A DNA stretch of 10,169 nt from Ruminococcus sp. UBA4385 (GCA_002391065.1 DGRP01000045.1:1-10169); one strand, 5' to 3'; numbered from the stretch's first letter, positions 1 to 6,549 are shown. Notes: generated from the sequence alone by a model not told the origin. Numbers and translations: made by a program.

Positions 1-287
1 TCACGCTCCTGAGGCTCTTCTGCTCTTGAATACTTAACACCGATAGAAATACAGTAAACAGCACCGATAGCTGCTACAAGCGGGATAAGTACTGTCAGAA
101 CAGTATTAATAAGTCCGATGATAGGTGATGTTACCTTTTTAAGATTAGGATTCTTTGCCTTAGTTGTAGTTGAAACCTTCTCCTCTGCTGCTGCCGCAGA
201 TACCATAAGGTTTGCCGCACCTGTCATCAATGTTGCTCCAAGAGCCAGAACACTTGTTGATGTACGTCTGATAAGTTTTTTCTTCAT
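1..287 (-). CDS. TrbC/VirB2-like pilin precursor (partial, 3' end beyond window)
   Basis: The minus strand from an ATG at 287 reads open for 95 codons to the left edge. The start is set by a strong AGGAGG (297-302) nine bases upstream. The protein begins with a basic stretch (MKKKLIRR) and a hydrophobic segment (about residues 12-33) ending in an Ala-rich site suited to signal peptidase. A short polar stretch follows, then a second hydrophobic segment (about 54-80) containing GLINTVLTVLIPLVAAIGAV, and then GVKYSRAEEPQER. A signal peptide, a membrane segment and a 'GVKYARAE..ERE'-like charged turn match the small two-helix pilins of the TrbC/VirB2 type found in Firmicutes conjugation and type IV secretion clusters. 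A second hydrophobic helix would be expected past the edge. It lies 34 bp after the small basic protein gene on the same strand, probably in one operon. The family call is by recognition of pattern and is fairly likely, not certain. Confidence 0.68.
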   Translation of the reverse strand, partial: MKKKLIRRTSTSVLALGATLMTGAANLMVSAAAAEEKVSTTTKAKNPNLKKVTSPIIGLINTVLTVLIPLVAAIGAVYCISIGVKYSRAEEPQER

Positions 288-296
288 TGTGAGTAA

Positions 297-302
297 CCTC
301 CT
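297..302 (-). promoter_or_regulatory. Ribosome binding site of the pilin-like gene
   Basis: A perfect AGGAGG on the minus strand sits nine bases before the ATG at 287. It fixes the start of a gene that is cut by the window edge. Confidence 0.8.
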
Positions 303-321
303 GATGTTATAAATACACGGC

Positions 322-558
322 TCATCTCCGACCCATGGTTGGAGCGTCCGGTTTCTTACGATGTTCCAGAGTCTTAGGCTTCAGGCTCTTCTCCTGAGTC
401 TTGACTGCCGTCTTTCCTGCCGTCTTGGCCGCACGGCGGTCTCTTTCTCTCTCAAGAGCCTGAACTGTCCGCACCATATTACTGACGGTCTTTTCAGGCG
501 CTTTCGGAGTCATCTTTGCCATACTCCCGAGCACAGTTTCCATTCTTTCAATTGTCAT
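322..558 (-). CDS. small basic protein of unknown function between sigma factor and pilin genes
   Basis: This 78-residue frame starts at an ATG at 558, ten bases after an AAGGGG ribosome binding site, and 27 bp after the stop of the sigma factor gene. I do not recognise it. Residues 1-45 look helical and amphipathic (METVLGSMAKM, then SNMVRTVQALERERDRR). Residues 42-78 form a very Lys/Arg-rich, probably disordered tail (AKTAGKTAVKTQEKSLKPK). There is no cysteine, signal peptide or membrane segment, so it should be cytoplasmic. Given its position it could be a partner or regulator of the sigma factor, or a soluble accessory of the putative secretion system, but neither is shown. It lacks the zinc-binding HxxxCxxC motif and the membrane helix of typical anti-sigma factors. 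The good ribosome binding site and tight operon spacing argue that it is real. Confidence 0.62.
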   Translation of the reverse strand: MTIERMETVLGSMAKMTPKAPEKTVSNMVRTVQALERERDRRAAKTAGKTAVKTQEKSLKPKTLEHRKKPDAPTMGRR

Positions 559-585
559 ATTAAACGATCCCCTTTCGCAGAATTG

Positions 586-1056
586 CTAAGCGAGAAGCTT
601 TTTCAGCTCGTTCCTTCCGCGCATAAGCTGCGATTTGACCGTATTCACGGGTCTTTGCAGCATTTGCGCAATCTCACTTACGGTAAGCTCGTTGAAATAG
701 TACAGCTCTATGATCTCTCTGTAGTCATCGCTAAGCTGCTTGATAGCATTCCTGACATCCATGATCTCCTCGACAGACACCCCCGAAGAGCCCGACATAT
801 CCTCAGAACCGAACATATCGTCATTAAGCTCTTCTCCGTAGCCTCTTTTCATAAGAAAATCCTTGGAGCAGTTTACGGTAACCCTCAGAAGCCATGCCTT
901 TCTGTGTTCCTCGCTGTCAAACGAGCGCTCTCTTCTAAAATAACGATAGAACACATCAGAATAAACGTCGTCTGCGTCAGCCTTATTGCGGACATAACGC
1001 ATTGCAACGCCATAGATCATATCACTGTAAGTTTTTACAACCTCATCAGCTTTCAT
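586..1056 (-). CDS. ECF-like RNA polymerase sigma factor (sigma-70 family)
   Basis: This 156-residue protein has the two-domain layout of extracytoplasmic-function sigma factors. Sigma region 2 covers about residues 6-70, with DMIYGVAMRYVRNKADADDVY for core binding and -10 recognition and RKAWLLRVTVNCSKDFL at its end. A short acidic linker (75-98) follows. Region 4 spans about 103-156, with LSDDYREIIELYYFNELTVS leading into a helix-turn-helix (EIAQMLQRPVNTVKSQLMRG) that would bind the -35 element. An in-frame ATG further upstream (1137) would add 27 residues unlike any family member. The start at 1056 matches the family start and has a GGGG-type ribosome binding site. The product probably directs core RNA polymerase to a small regulon, perhaps including this operon. 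A sigma-A-type promoter lies upstream. No recognisable anti-sigma gene is adjacent. Confidence 0.9.
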   Translation of the reverse strand: MKADEVVKTYSDMIYGVAMRYVRNKADADDVYSDVFYRYFRRERSFDSEEHRKAWLLRVTVNCSKDFLMKRGYGEELNDDMFGSEDMSGSSGVSVEEIMDVRNAIKQLSDDYREIIELYYFNELTVSEIAQMLQRPVNTVKSQLMRGRNELKKLLA

Positions 1057-1162
1057 AAGTAATACCCCGCCTTCTGCAATGTGGGTGCAAAAAGAATAAT
1101 ATTTTCTATCTGCATGATCTTTTTTCAAACCTGCCATTTTCAGACAATTAGCCTAGTATATA

Positions 1163-1191
1163 AGTATAACACATTTATAATATAATTTCAA
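1163..1191 (-). promoter_or_regulatory. sigma-A-type promoter of the sigma factor operon
   Basis: On the minus strand TTGAAA (1191-1186) and TATACT (1168-1163) are separated by 17 bases, with a TGT just before the -10 hexamer (extended -10). Transcription would start near 1156, about 100 bases before the sigma factor ATG. A second TATACT lies at 1160-1155. The rest of the 174-bp gap between the phosphatase stop and the sigma factor start holds no other gene. No clear terminator follows the phosphatase gene, so some read-through is possible. Confidence 0.65.
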
Positions 1192-1230
1192 GCCCTTATT
1201 GTGAATATTTTTACCCAGATAGTCAAAAAT

Positions 1231-3042
1231 CTACAGCTTTTTCAAGGCTAACATTGTTAAATCATCAAACTGATCTGCTTCTCCCGCAAACTCATCTACA
1301 GCCTCCCTGACATTTCTGAGCAGCTTTTCAGGCTCGGCATCAGGTTCTTTATTAAGAGCTTCAAGCAACCTGTCATTTCCGAACATCTCCTCATCGGGCG
1401 CTGTAGCCTCAACAACGCCATCGGTATAGACGAAAAGAGTACTGCCCTTTTCCAAAGAAAGCTCATACTGCTTATACTTCGTCATATCGAAGCCGCCGAG
1501 GAACATCGACCTCGGATCCTTATAAAGTTCAAACTTTCCGTTCGGCTTTCTTATTGCAGGATATTCATGTCCCGCATTGACTGCCGTGATCTTTCCTGTT
1601 GATATTTCAAGTATTCCATACCACGAGGTCACGAACATCTGCTCATCGTTGTTACGGCAAAGCTCCTGATTTACAGTATTGAATACATCTTCGGGTGCAT
1701 CGCCCCTGACAGCAGTTTTTGAAATCTGGCTTTTAGCACGCATCATAAACAGTGCCGCAGGCATTCCCTTGCCCGAAACGTCTGAAATTACCATTCCAAG
1801 ATGATCATCATCAATATAGAAGAAATCGTAGAAATCTCCGCCTACATCTTTAGCGGGATCCATTGCAGCATAGAGCTTCAGGTCATCTCTGTTCGGGAAG
1901 TCCTTCGGAAGAATATCCATCTGTATCCGCTTAGCAAGCTCCATTTCGGCGGCAATACGCTCCCGTTCTCCGACAAGGCTCATGTTTTCCTTCATGTAGC
2001 TGTCAATCTCTAACGCCAGAGAGGACACGTCCTTAGCAAGCTTACCGATCTCATTCTCCGATTTTATTTTCTCTATGTTCTCAACAGCCTTTTCGCTGTC
2101 CTTTGTATTTTTATACTCATTTACCGCACTTTGCAGCTGAGAAAGCGGCTTTACGGCAACACGGTTCAGAAGCAATATCACAAGCCCGCAGGAGAGTATT
2201 ATCCCGACCGTTAATGCAACGATCATTATCTTGATCTGATCTATCAGTTCATTGCGGAAATCGTCCCAGTCATAGTCAATAACGACCACCGCCTGTACCC
2301 TTCCGTCAAAAATGATAGGGCTGTAGGCTGTGTAGTGGTTCTCAAAATCGAGCTGTCCGACAGTTCCCGTAACGATCTCGAACTCGGTACCTGTTGATCT
2401 TCCCTCAACGATCTTTTTGAGAGCAGGATGATCGTCAAGCTCAAAATGGAGCCTGTCACCAAGCTTATAACCTGCCTTTACGGGAGTTATTTCATCATCA
2501 TATACGAGGGAATCTACATCAATGCTATCGTCATAAGTGTTTGCCTGACCGTATATAAAGCCAAGCTTGTCGCCATCAACTGCCATTACATAAAGCTCAC
2601 CGTAACCGATCTCAATAAAATCACAGTCCAGTGATGTTGCAAGTGTATTCTGCATACCTTTTGCAATCTGGAGTTTCTGGTTATCATTAGCCTTTTCGTT
2701 AACAAGGTCATACACTTCTTCCTGAGTAGGTTCAGAATCACTTTCACGCTCCATAAATATGGAGTCCCATCCACTGGTGTCATCATCAGTAGATCTATCC
2801 ATTATCTCAGATGCATGGTCCAATGAATAATCAAAAAACCAGTTCATGAAAAGGAAATTGGAGATCGAATCTTTTACTTTACTGATATCCCTTTTTATCA
2901 TGTCGTCCTTGGCTGTAAGATATGTACGTGAGGAGCCCCTGTATACCAATATGGAACTGAGCACACCCCCGAGTACATAGAACACTACCAGCAGTAAAGA
3001 AACCTGTATCATAAGTCTGCGTTTTTGTCTGTGTTTTTTCAT
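1231..3042 (-). CDS. membrane-bound sensor PP2C phosphatase (SpoIIE/RsbU type) with HAMP domain
   Basis: This 603-residue signalling protein has a clear domain order: basic N-terminus, membrane helix 1 (about 10-33), extracytoplasmic sensor region (about 34-268, Cache-like by position and length), membrane helix 2 (about 271-293), HAMP linker (about 294-347), a coiled linker (ERERIAAEMELAKRIQMDIL), and a SpoIIE/RsbU PP2C domain to the C-terminus. Metal-site and family motifs are all visible: GGDFYDFF (401-408), DVSGKGMPAALFM (421-433), NAGHEYP (489-495), YTDGVVEA (539-546) and FDDLTMLALKKL (592-603). The catalytic site therefore looks intact. Such enzymes dephosphorylate STAS-domain anti-anti-sigma proteins in partner-switching pathways, in response to an outside signal. 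No STAS protein or serine kinase lies in the window, so the substrate is unknown. It has its own promoter and is transcribed away from the 901-residue protein gene. Confidence 0.93.
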   Translation of the reverse strand: MKKHRQKRRLMIQVSLLLVVFYVLGGVLSSILVYRGSSRTYLTAKDDMIKRDISKVKDSISNFLFMNWFFDYSLDHASEIMDRSTDDDTSGWDSIFMERESDSEPTQEEVYDLVNEKANDNQKLQIAKGMQNTLATSLDCDFIEIGYGELYVMAVDGDKLGFIYGQANTYDDSIDVDSLVYDDEITPVKAGYKLGDRLHFELDDHPALKKIVEGRSTGTEFEIVTGTVGQLDFENHYTAYSPIIFDGRVQAVVVIDYDWDDFRNELIDQIKIMIVALTVGIILSCGLVILLLNRVAVKPLSQLQSAVNEYKNTKDSEKAVENIEKIKSENEIGKLAKDVSSLALEIDSYMKENMSLVGERERIAAEMELAKRIQMDILPKDFPNRDDLKLYAAMDPAKDVGGDFYDFFYIDDDHLGMVISDVSGKGMPAALFMMRAKSQISKTAVRGDAPEDVFNTVNQELCRNNDEQMFVTSWYGILEISTGKITAVNAGHEYPAIRKPNGKFELYKDPRSMFLGGFDMTKYKQYELSLEKGSTLFVYTDGVVEATAPDEEMFGNDRLLEALNKEPDAEPEKLLRNVREAVDEFAGEADQFDDLTMLALKKL

Positions 3043-3082
3043 ACATAACCCCTGTTTATATTAATAACGTATAATCATAATA

Positions 3083-3111
3083 ATTATATCACAAAAAAAT
3101 TTTTTTGTAAA
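3083..3111 (-). promoter_or_regulatory. promoter of the PP2C phosphatase gene
   Basis: On the minus strand TTTACA (3111-3106) and TATAAT (3088-3083) are spaced by 17 bases, with TGA before the -10 (extended -10). The spacer contains a run of seven T and seven A (3093-3106), a rigid A-tract. Transcription would start near 3076, about 34 bases before the ATG at 3042. An AGGGG ribosome binding site lies six bases before the ATG. Confidence 0.68.
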
Positions 3112-3120
3112 GGTTAATGT

Positions 3121-3132
3121 TGCTGTACAGCA
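3121..3132. promoter_or_regulatory. 12-bp palindrome between divergent promoters (candidate operator)
   Basis: TGCTGTACAGCA is a perfect 12-bp palindrome. It lies nine bases from the minus-strand -35 element (3106-3111) and one base from the plus-strand -35 element (3134-3139). This position suits a dimeric regulator controlling both genes. No regulator is identified. Confidence 0.4.
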
Positions 3133-3133
3133 C

Positions 3134-3162
3134 TTGTATTTTCAGAAAAAATATGGTATTAT
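3134..3162 (+). promoter_or_regulatory. candidate promoter of the 901-residue protein gene
   Basis: TTGTAT (3134-3139) and TATTAT (3157-3162) are separated by 17 bases, with TGG directly before the -10 (extended -10). Transcription would start near 3169, leaving a leader of about 100 bases. A GGAGG (3258-3262) eight bases before the ATG supports translation from 3271. No strong structure was seen in the leader. Confidence 0.52.
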
Positions 3163-3270
3163 TATCATAATCAGGAAAATCACAGTACTTTGCAACCATA
3201 GCACTGCCGGTCGTGGTATATATTACAGAAAGCAAAATACTGTTATGCAATAGATCCGGAGGAATTCACT

Positions 3271-5976
3271 ATGCCGAATTTTGATGTATTCTACAATGAA
3301 GAAGAAAAAGAAAAAATAAGCGAAGACGTACAAAACCAACTGGCTTTTGATAATGAGCTCCAGCCTGACAGAGCTGCTGAAATAGTTCGGGATATGGCTT
3401 TTATGTACAAGGAACACGCAAATGACGTTGACCCCATCTACAAAGAAGCTATGGAGGACAGCATGAACAGAATGTTCAAGTCCAGGATAGCAGGCTCAAG
3501 CCTTATAAACGAACCAAGCTGGAAAAACCTTAATACCTTTAACAACGCTTTAACGGAATATGTTACAGATAAAAAGGTAAAGGTCGGAAACAAGCTTGAT
3601 GAATACAAGGATCAGATCAGAAACGGCACAATACAGGGCACTAAAGATTTCTATGACAAAGCTGATCCTGACATGGAGAACAAGGTTCATCAGCTTGCCG
3701 TAAATCTCCTGTTTCAGAGGGATCAGGAGCTCGCAAAGGAATTAACGGAAGCTGAGGCACTCGAGGATATGTTCGGGAAGGTCATGAAGGCTCACAAGTT
3801 TACCAAGACGGTCGATACAGGAAACAAGACTCCTGACGGCAGGCCTATACTGGAGAACAAAACAAAGACCTGCGATGAATGGATCCTTGATGAGACAAAG
3901 AAAAAGCAGAATGAGCTTTTTGCAGCCAAGTACAAGGATCATGCTGCCAGGAAAGAGTCTATCGTAGGTATTGAGCTCAAGAACAGTAAAAGTCAGGACG
4001 CCTATGGCTTCGTGATGAATAAGAACTATAAGGAAGGCGCCAAGCCGTTTTCGGCTGTGCCCGAAAACAGGCTAGTAAAGCAGAAAAGGCTTGCAAAAGA
4101 GCAGGCTAAGCTTCGGAGAGATGAAGACGAGAAGCAGCTCGGAGATTATCATGCAAAGCTCAACAGAAGCATGAATGACCTTGAGGAGTATCAGAGACAG
4201 GCTCTCGGTCTTGCGGCCGAGGCCAAGAAAATGCTCAAGGAGCTCAAAAGCTACAAGAAGGAAAAGGGTTCTGAAAACTCCGAATCCTACGAGGAGCTGA
4301 GAAAAAGCCTTCTGTCGCTGTCACGTCTCGGAACAGGCAAGAATATGACACCCGAGGAGCTTGCAATGAACGTTGACCCGAAAAAGGTCGAGAGAAGCCT
4401 TGCAAGAGTTGCCTCGGCATCTGCCGGCTACATCAAAGAGCACAAAGGCCCCTTCTCGGGCAACGGGAATGTCGGCATAAACAGGAAGGACTTAGCAGTC
4501 AGGGCTCAGACCTTTGCAAAGCTCGGCCGAAAGAAAATGGACCTTGATAATTATAATATCACCAAGGAAAAGCTCACCGTTCAGGCTCAGAGGATAAATA
4601 ACAGACTCAACCAGGTTGAAGCCCTCAATCAGGAGAGGGGCTACAAGAGACTCCCCGAGAGAGGCATGAACACTGATGAGGTCAGCAGAATGCTCAACAA
4701 CTCGATCAATGAGGCCAATCAGGCAGACAAAGATGTACATCTGGGCAGCGGAGAGTATTCCGACACTGTAAAGGCTGCAAAGAAGGTAGATGCAGAGCTC
4801 AAGAAATTTGCTGAGATGGCAGCCGACCCCAAAAACACGGGAGCTGCTCTCGAAGCTCAGAGAAAGAAGCTCGACAAATCCATAAGAACTGCCGAATCTG
4901 CTGCTAAGAAGTACCTTCAGAAGAAGGAAAAAGAGAGCACACCTCTCGCAGGAATGAACCATGACGAGAGAGTTCAGCGCCGTATAGATGCAATCGAGGA
5001 CTGTCAGCACGCTGTTAAGCTCGCAAGGGGCAATATGAACGCCCTCGTTCATCATCTGCAGAGCACAAGAATGTCCAAGTCTGACGTTAAGAAGCGCAAG
5101 CAGCTTGACGCAGACGAAAAGCTCTGGCAGAGACTAAGCAAGGGCTCAAGCTTTGACAGAGAAGCCCATCAGCAGAGACAGAGCGAGACGCTAACAAACG
5201 AGCAGAATAACGCTGTGAACGACACAAACAATAATCAGAACAGCGGTCAGACCGACAATCAGAACAGCGGAAGCGGCGATACCACAAACATCGACGCTCA
5301 CCGCAGCGTTGACCAGCCTCCTGTAAATAATCAGCCGAATATCGCTAATCAGATTATCCGCAATGAGCAGAATGCTATCAACAATCAGGAGCAGAATCAG
5401 GAAGAGGAGCCCGAGCCCGAGGAGCAGATCAGAAAGCGCAATGAGTACGAGAGCCACGTTTCGGGAATGGTCACTGCCGCAGCTGATACCTCACTCAGGC
5501 AGCAGACCGCAAGGCTTGCCGAAAACGATCTGAAAGCGCTCCAGAATATGACCAACCGAAGAGAGTTTGTGCAGTTCGACAAGGAGCAGGTTCTTAAAAA
5601 CATGGCAGGCGTTGTTTACAACGAGCTTGTTCACAGCAACAGCTTCAAGCATGACTCGCAGTCTGCAAATACGGCACGTTCCCAGCAGGAGCTCACAAAT
5701 TCAATTAATATTATCGCCGCCAGCGATGACTTCAAAAACATTGTCGGCGATGTAAACAAGGACAGCGTAAGAAAATTCCTTGCTGACCCCTCAAAGGTCA
5801 AGAACAAGTTCATCAAGGCCTACCGTGAGAAGGAAATTCTGAGAGATGCTCAGCATAGGCTTGAAGATAACAGTTCGGGAATCAGACGCTCGTACACAAG
5901 CGAAACGCTTGAAAACAAAGTCAATAATAACAAGCTAAAGCAGCCAAAAACGAATAACGGCCCTGTCAAAAAATAA
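3271..5976 (+). CDS. large soluble helical protein with Asn/Gln-rich linker, unknown function
   Basis: This 901-residue protein starts at an ATG eight bases after GGAGG. I do not recognise a family. It has no signal peptide and no membrane segment, and is rich in Lys, Glu, Asn and Gln, so it is probably cytoplasmic unless exported by an unusual route. Residues 1-260 look mostly helical, with PDMENKVHQLAVNLLFQRDQ and DAARKES-like charged stretches. About 264-335 is a likely coiled coil (VKQKRLAKEQAKLRRDEDEK). Further charged helices run to about 635. Residues about 640-710 form a low-complexity Asn/Gln/Ser linker with NQNSG repeated, then an acidic EEEPEPEEQ (711-719). A separate C-terminal helical domain (about 724-880) and a basic Asn/Lys-rich tail follow. 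It shares a divergent promoter region with the PP2C phosphatase gene, so the two may be co-regulated. It could be a scaffold, an effector or a structural protein; nothing in the sequence decides this. Confidence 0.85.
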   Translation: MPNFDVFYNEEEKEKISEDVQNQLAFDNELQPDRAAEIVRDMAFMYKEHANDVDPIYKEAMEDSMNRMFKSRIAGSSLINEPSWKNLNTFNNALTEYVTDKKVKVGNKLDEYKDQIRNGTIQGTKDFYDKADPDMENKVHQLAVNLLFQRDQELAKELTEAEALEDMFGKVMKAHKFTKTVDTGNKTPDGRPILENKTKTCDEWILDETKKKQNELFAAKYKDHAARKESIVGIELKNSKSQDAYGFVMNKNYKEGAKPFSAVPENRLVKQKRLAKEQAKLRRDEDEKQLGDYHAKLNRSMNDLEEYQRQALGLAAEAKKMLKELKSYKKEKGSENSESYEELRKSLLSLSRLGTGKNMTPEELAMNVDPKKVERSLARVASASAGYIKEHKGPFSGNGNVGINRKDLAVRAQTFAKLGRKKMDLDNYNITKEKLTVQAQRINNRLNQVEALNQERGYKRLPERGMNTDEVSRMLNNSINEANQADKDVHLGSGEYSDTVKAAKKVDAELKKFAEMAADPKNTGAALEAQRKKLDKSIRTAESAAKKYLQKKEKESTPLAGMNHDERVQRRIDAIEDCQHAVKLARGNMNALVHHLQSTRMSKSDVKKRKQLDADEKLWQRLSKGSSFDREAHQQRQSETLTNEQNNAVNDTNNNQNSGQTDNQNSGSGDTTNIDAHRSVDQPPVNNQPNIANQIIRNEQNAINNQEQNQEEEPEPEEQIRKRNEYESHVSGMVTAAADTSLRQQTARLAENDLKALQNMTNRREFVQFDKEQVLKNMAGVVYNELVHSNSFKHDSQSANTARSQQELTNSINIIAASDDFKNIVGDVNKDSVRKFLADPSKVKNKFIKAYREKEILRDAQHRLEDNSSGIRRSYTSETLENKVNNNKLKQPKTNNGPVKK
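5233..5270 (+). repeat. short tandem-like repeat inside the Asn/Gln linker
   Basis: The 14-mer AATCAGAACAGCGG occurs at 5233-5246 and again at 5257-5270, a period of 24 bases that keeps the reading frame and encodes NQNSG twice. It suggests expansion of the linker by slippage or duplication. Confidence 0.6.
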
Positions 5977-5989
5977 ATTAAAGCAGAAA

Positions 5990-6016
5990 GGGCTCCGCAG
6001 TTATACTGCGGAGCCC
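5990..6016 (+). terminator. strong hairpin after the 901-residue protein gene
   Basis: GGGCTCCGCAG (5990-6000) and CTGCGGAGCCC (6006-6016) form a perfect 11-bp stem with a TTATA loop, 13 bases after the stop codon. The following T-tract is poor (AGCTTGTTGC), so termination may be imperfect, or the hairpin may act mainly in 3'-end protection. Confidence 0.68.
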
Positions 6017-6034
6017 AGCTTGTTGCAAAAGTTC

Positions 6035-6180
6035 TTTTAAAAGGGGTCCGGGGCGACAGCCCCAGTGGGGCAAAGGGGCGAAGCCCCCCTCTCCCAACAA
6101 GCCGAGGCTGTCTGGACGTAATGTCCAGACCTGACGAGGCAAAATCTGCACTATTTTGAGTTTATCGACAGACTGAGCTC
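6035..6180. repeat. G+C-rich intergenic repeat-like block with nested hairpins
   Basis: Within the 414-bp gap between the 901-residue protein gene and the next transcript, this stretch has a base composition unlike its A+T-rich surroundings. Two similar hairpins are present: GGGGC-GACA-GCCCC (6050-6063) and GGGGC-GAA-GCCCC (6075-6087). CCCC (6060-6063) can alternatively pair with GGGG (6067-6070). A further perfect inverted repeat follows at 6110-6130. I associate such 'GGTCCGGGGCGACAGCCCC' blocks with dispersed intergenic repeats in Clostridia genomes, but the copy number cannot be seen from one window. The remaining part of the gap (about 6180-6355) is A+T-rich and I see no gene in it. Confidence 0.5.
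6110..6130. repeat. perfect inverted repeat
   Basis: GTCTGGAC (6110-6117) and GTCCAGAC (6123-6130) form an 8-bp stem around a GTAAT loop. No T-run follows on either strand, so it is not a usual intrinsic terminator. It is probably part of the surrounding repeat block or a protein-binding site. Confidence 0.55.
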
Positions 6181-6355
6181 CGAATTTACTGCTGTCATCA
6201 TTAAAGCTCTCCTTTTTGAAATATATAGAATAATTATACAGCAAAACCCTCTGATTAGGAATTGCCTTAACAATAATAAGAGCGCACTTTCGTGAATATT
6301 AAACAAGAGCCTGAGCATATTAATAGCGCCCGAACAACTTTATTTCGTCATTTGA

Positions 6356-6384
6356 TTGACATTGAGGAAAAAGTGTGCTATAAT
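6356..6384 (+). promoter_or_regulatory. near-consensus extended -10 promoter of the polyamine operon
   Basis: TTGACA (6356-6361) and TATAAT (6379-6384) are both perfect sigma-A hexamers, spaced by exactly 17 bases, with TGC before the -10 (extended -10). This is the strongest promoter in the window and predicts a start near 6391. It lies over 300 bases before the decarboxylase ATG, so the transcript has a long leader. Such a strong promoter fits an operon controlled mainly after initiation. Confidence 0.87.
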
Positions 6385-6549
6385 ATCTTAAGTCGGGAGA
6401 AACCGATAAAATGCGACCTCTCTGTGAGGGCTTTGCCTAAGCGGAGATAAGCCCGGACGGACAGGCGGGTCGAAAGCCGAGCGCAGCGGTCAAGGCTGCA
6501 TTATTGATTGAGTTAAGAGCTCAAATTTTATAAGATGATAATGATCAGA

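Noticed and set aside
361..1062. Plus-strand frame of 233 codons
   Set aside because: It is antisense to the sigma factor and small basic protein genes, both of which have better start signals, and the sigma factor has clear family motifs.
1057..1137. In-frame 27-residue N-terminal extension of the sigma factor from the ATG at 1137
   Set aside because: The extra residues are unlike sigma factor N-termini and the upstream ATG has no good ribosome binding site.
4492..5055. Minus-strand open frame of 187 codons
   Set aside because: It is fully opposite the 901-residue protein gene, which has a strong ribosome binding site, promoter and coherent protein. The Cys/Leu/Ser-rich translation is a shadow of its Lys/Glu-rich codons.
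5191..5457. Hydrophobic minus-strand frame that looks like a membrane protein
   Set aside because: It is antisense to the Asn/Gln-rich linker; Leu/Ile/Val runs arise from reverse-complemented AAC, AAT and CAG codons. No start signals were found.
5978..6244. Minus-strand open frame of 88 codons across the intergenic repeat
   Set aside because: It lies over the terminator hairpin and G+C-rich repeat, has no clear ribosome binding site, and its Pro/Gly-rich composition follows from the repeat sequence.
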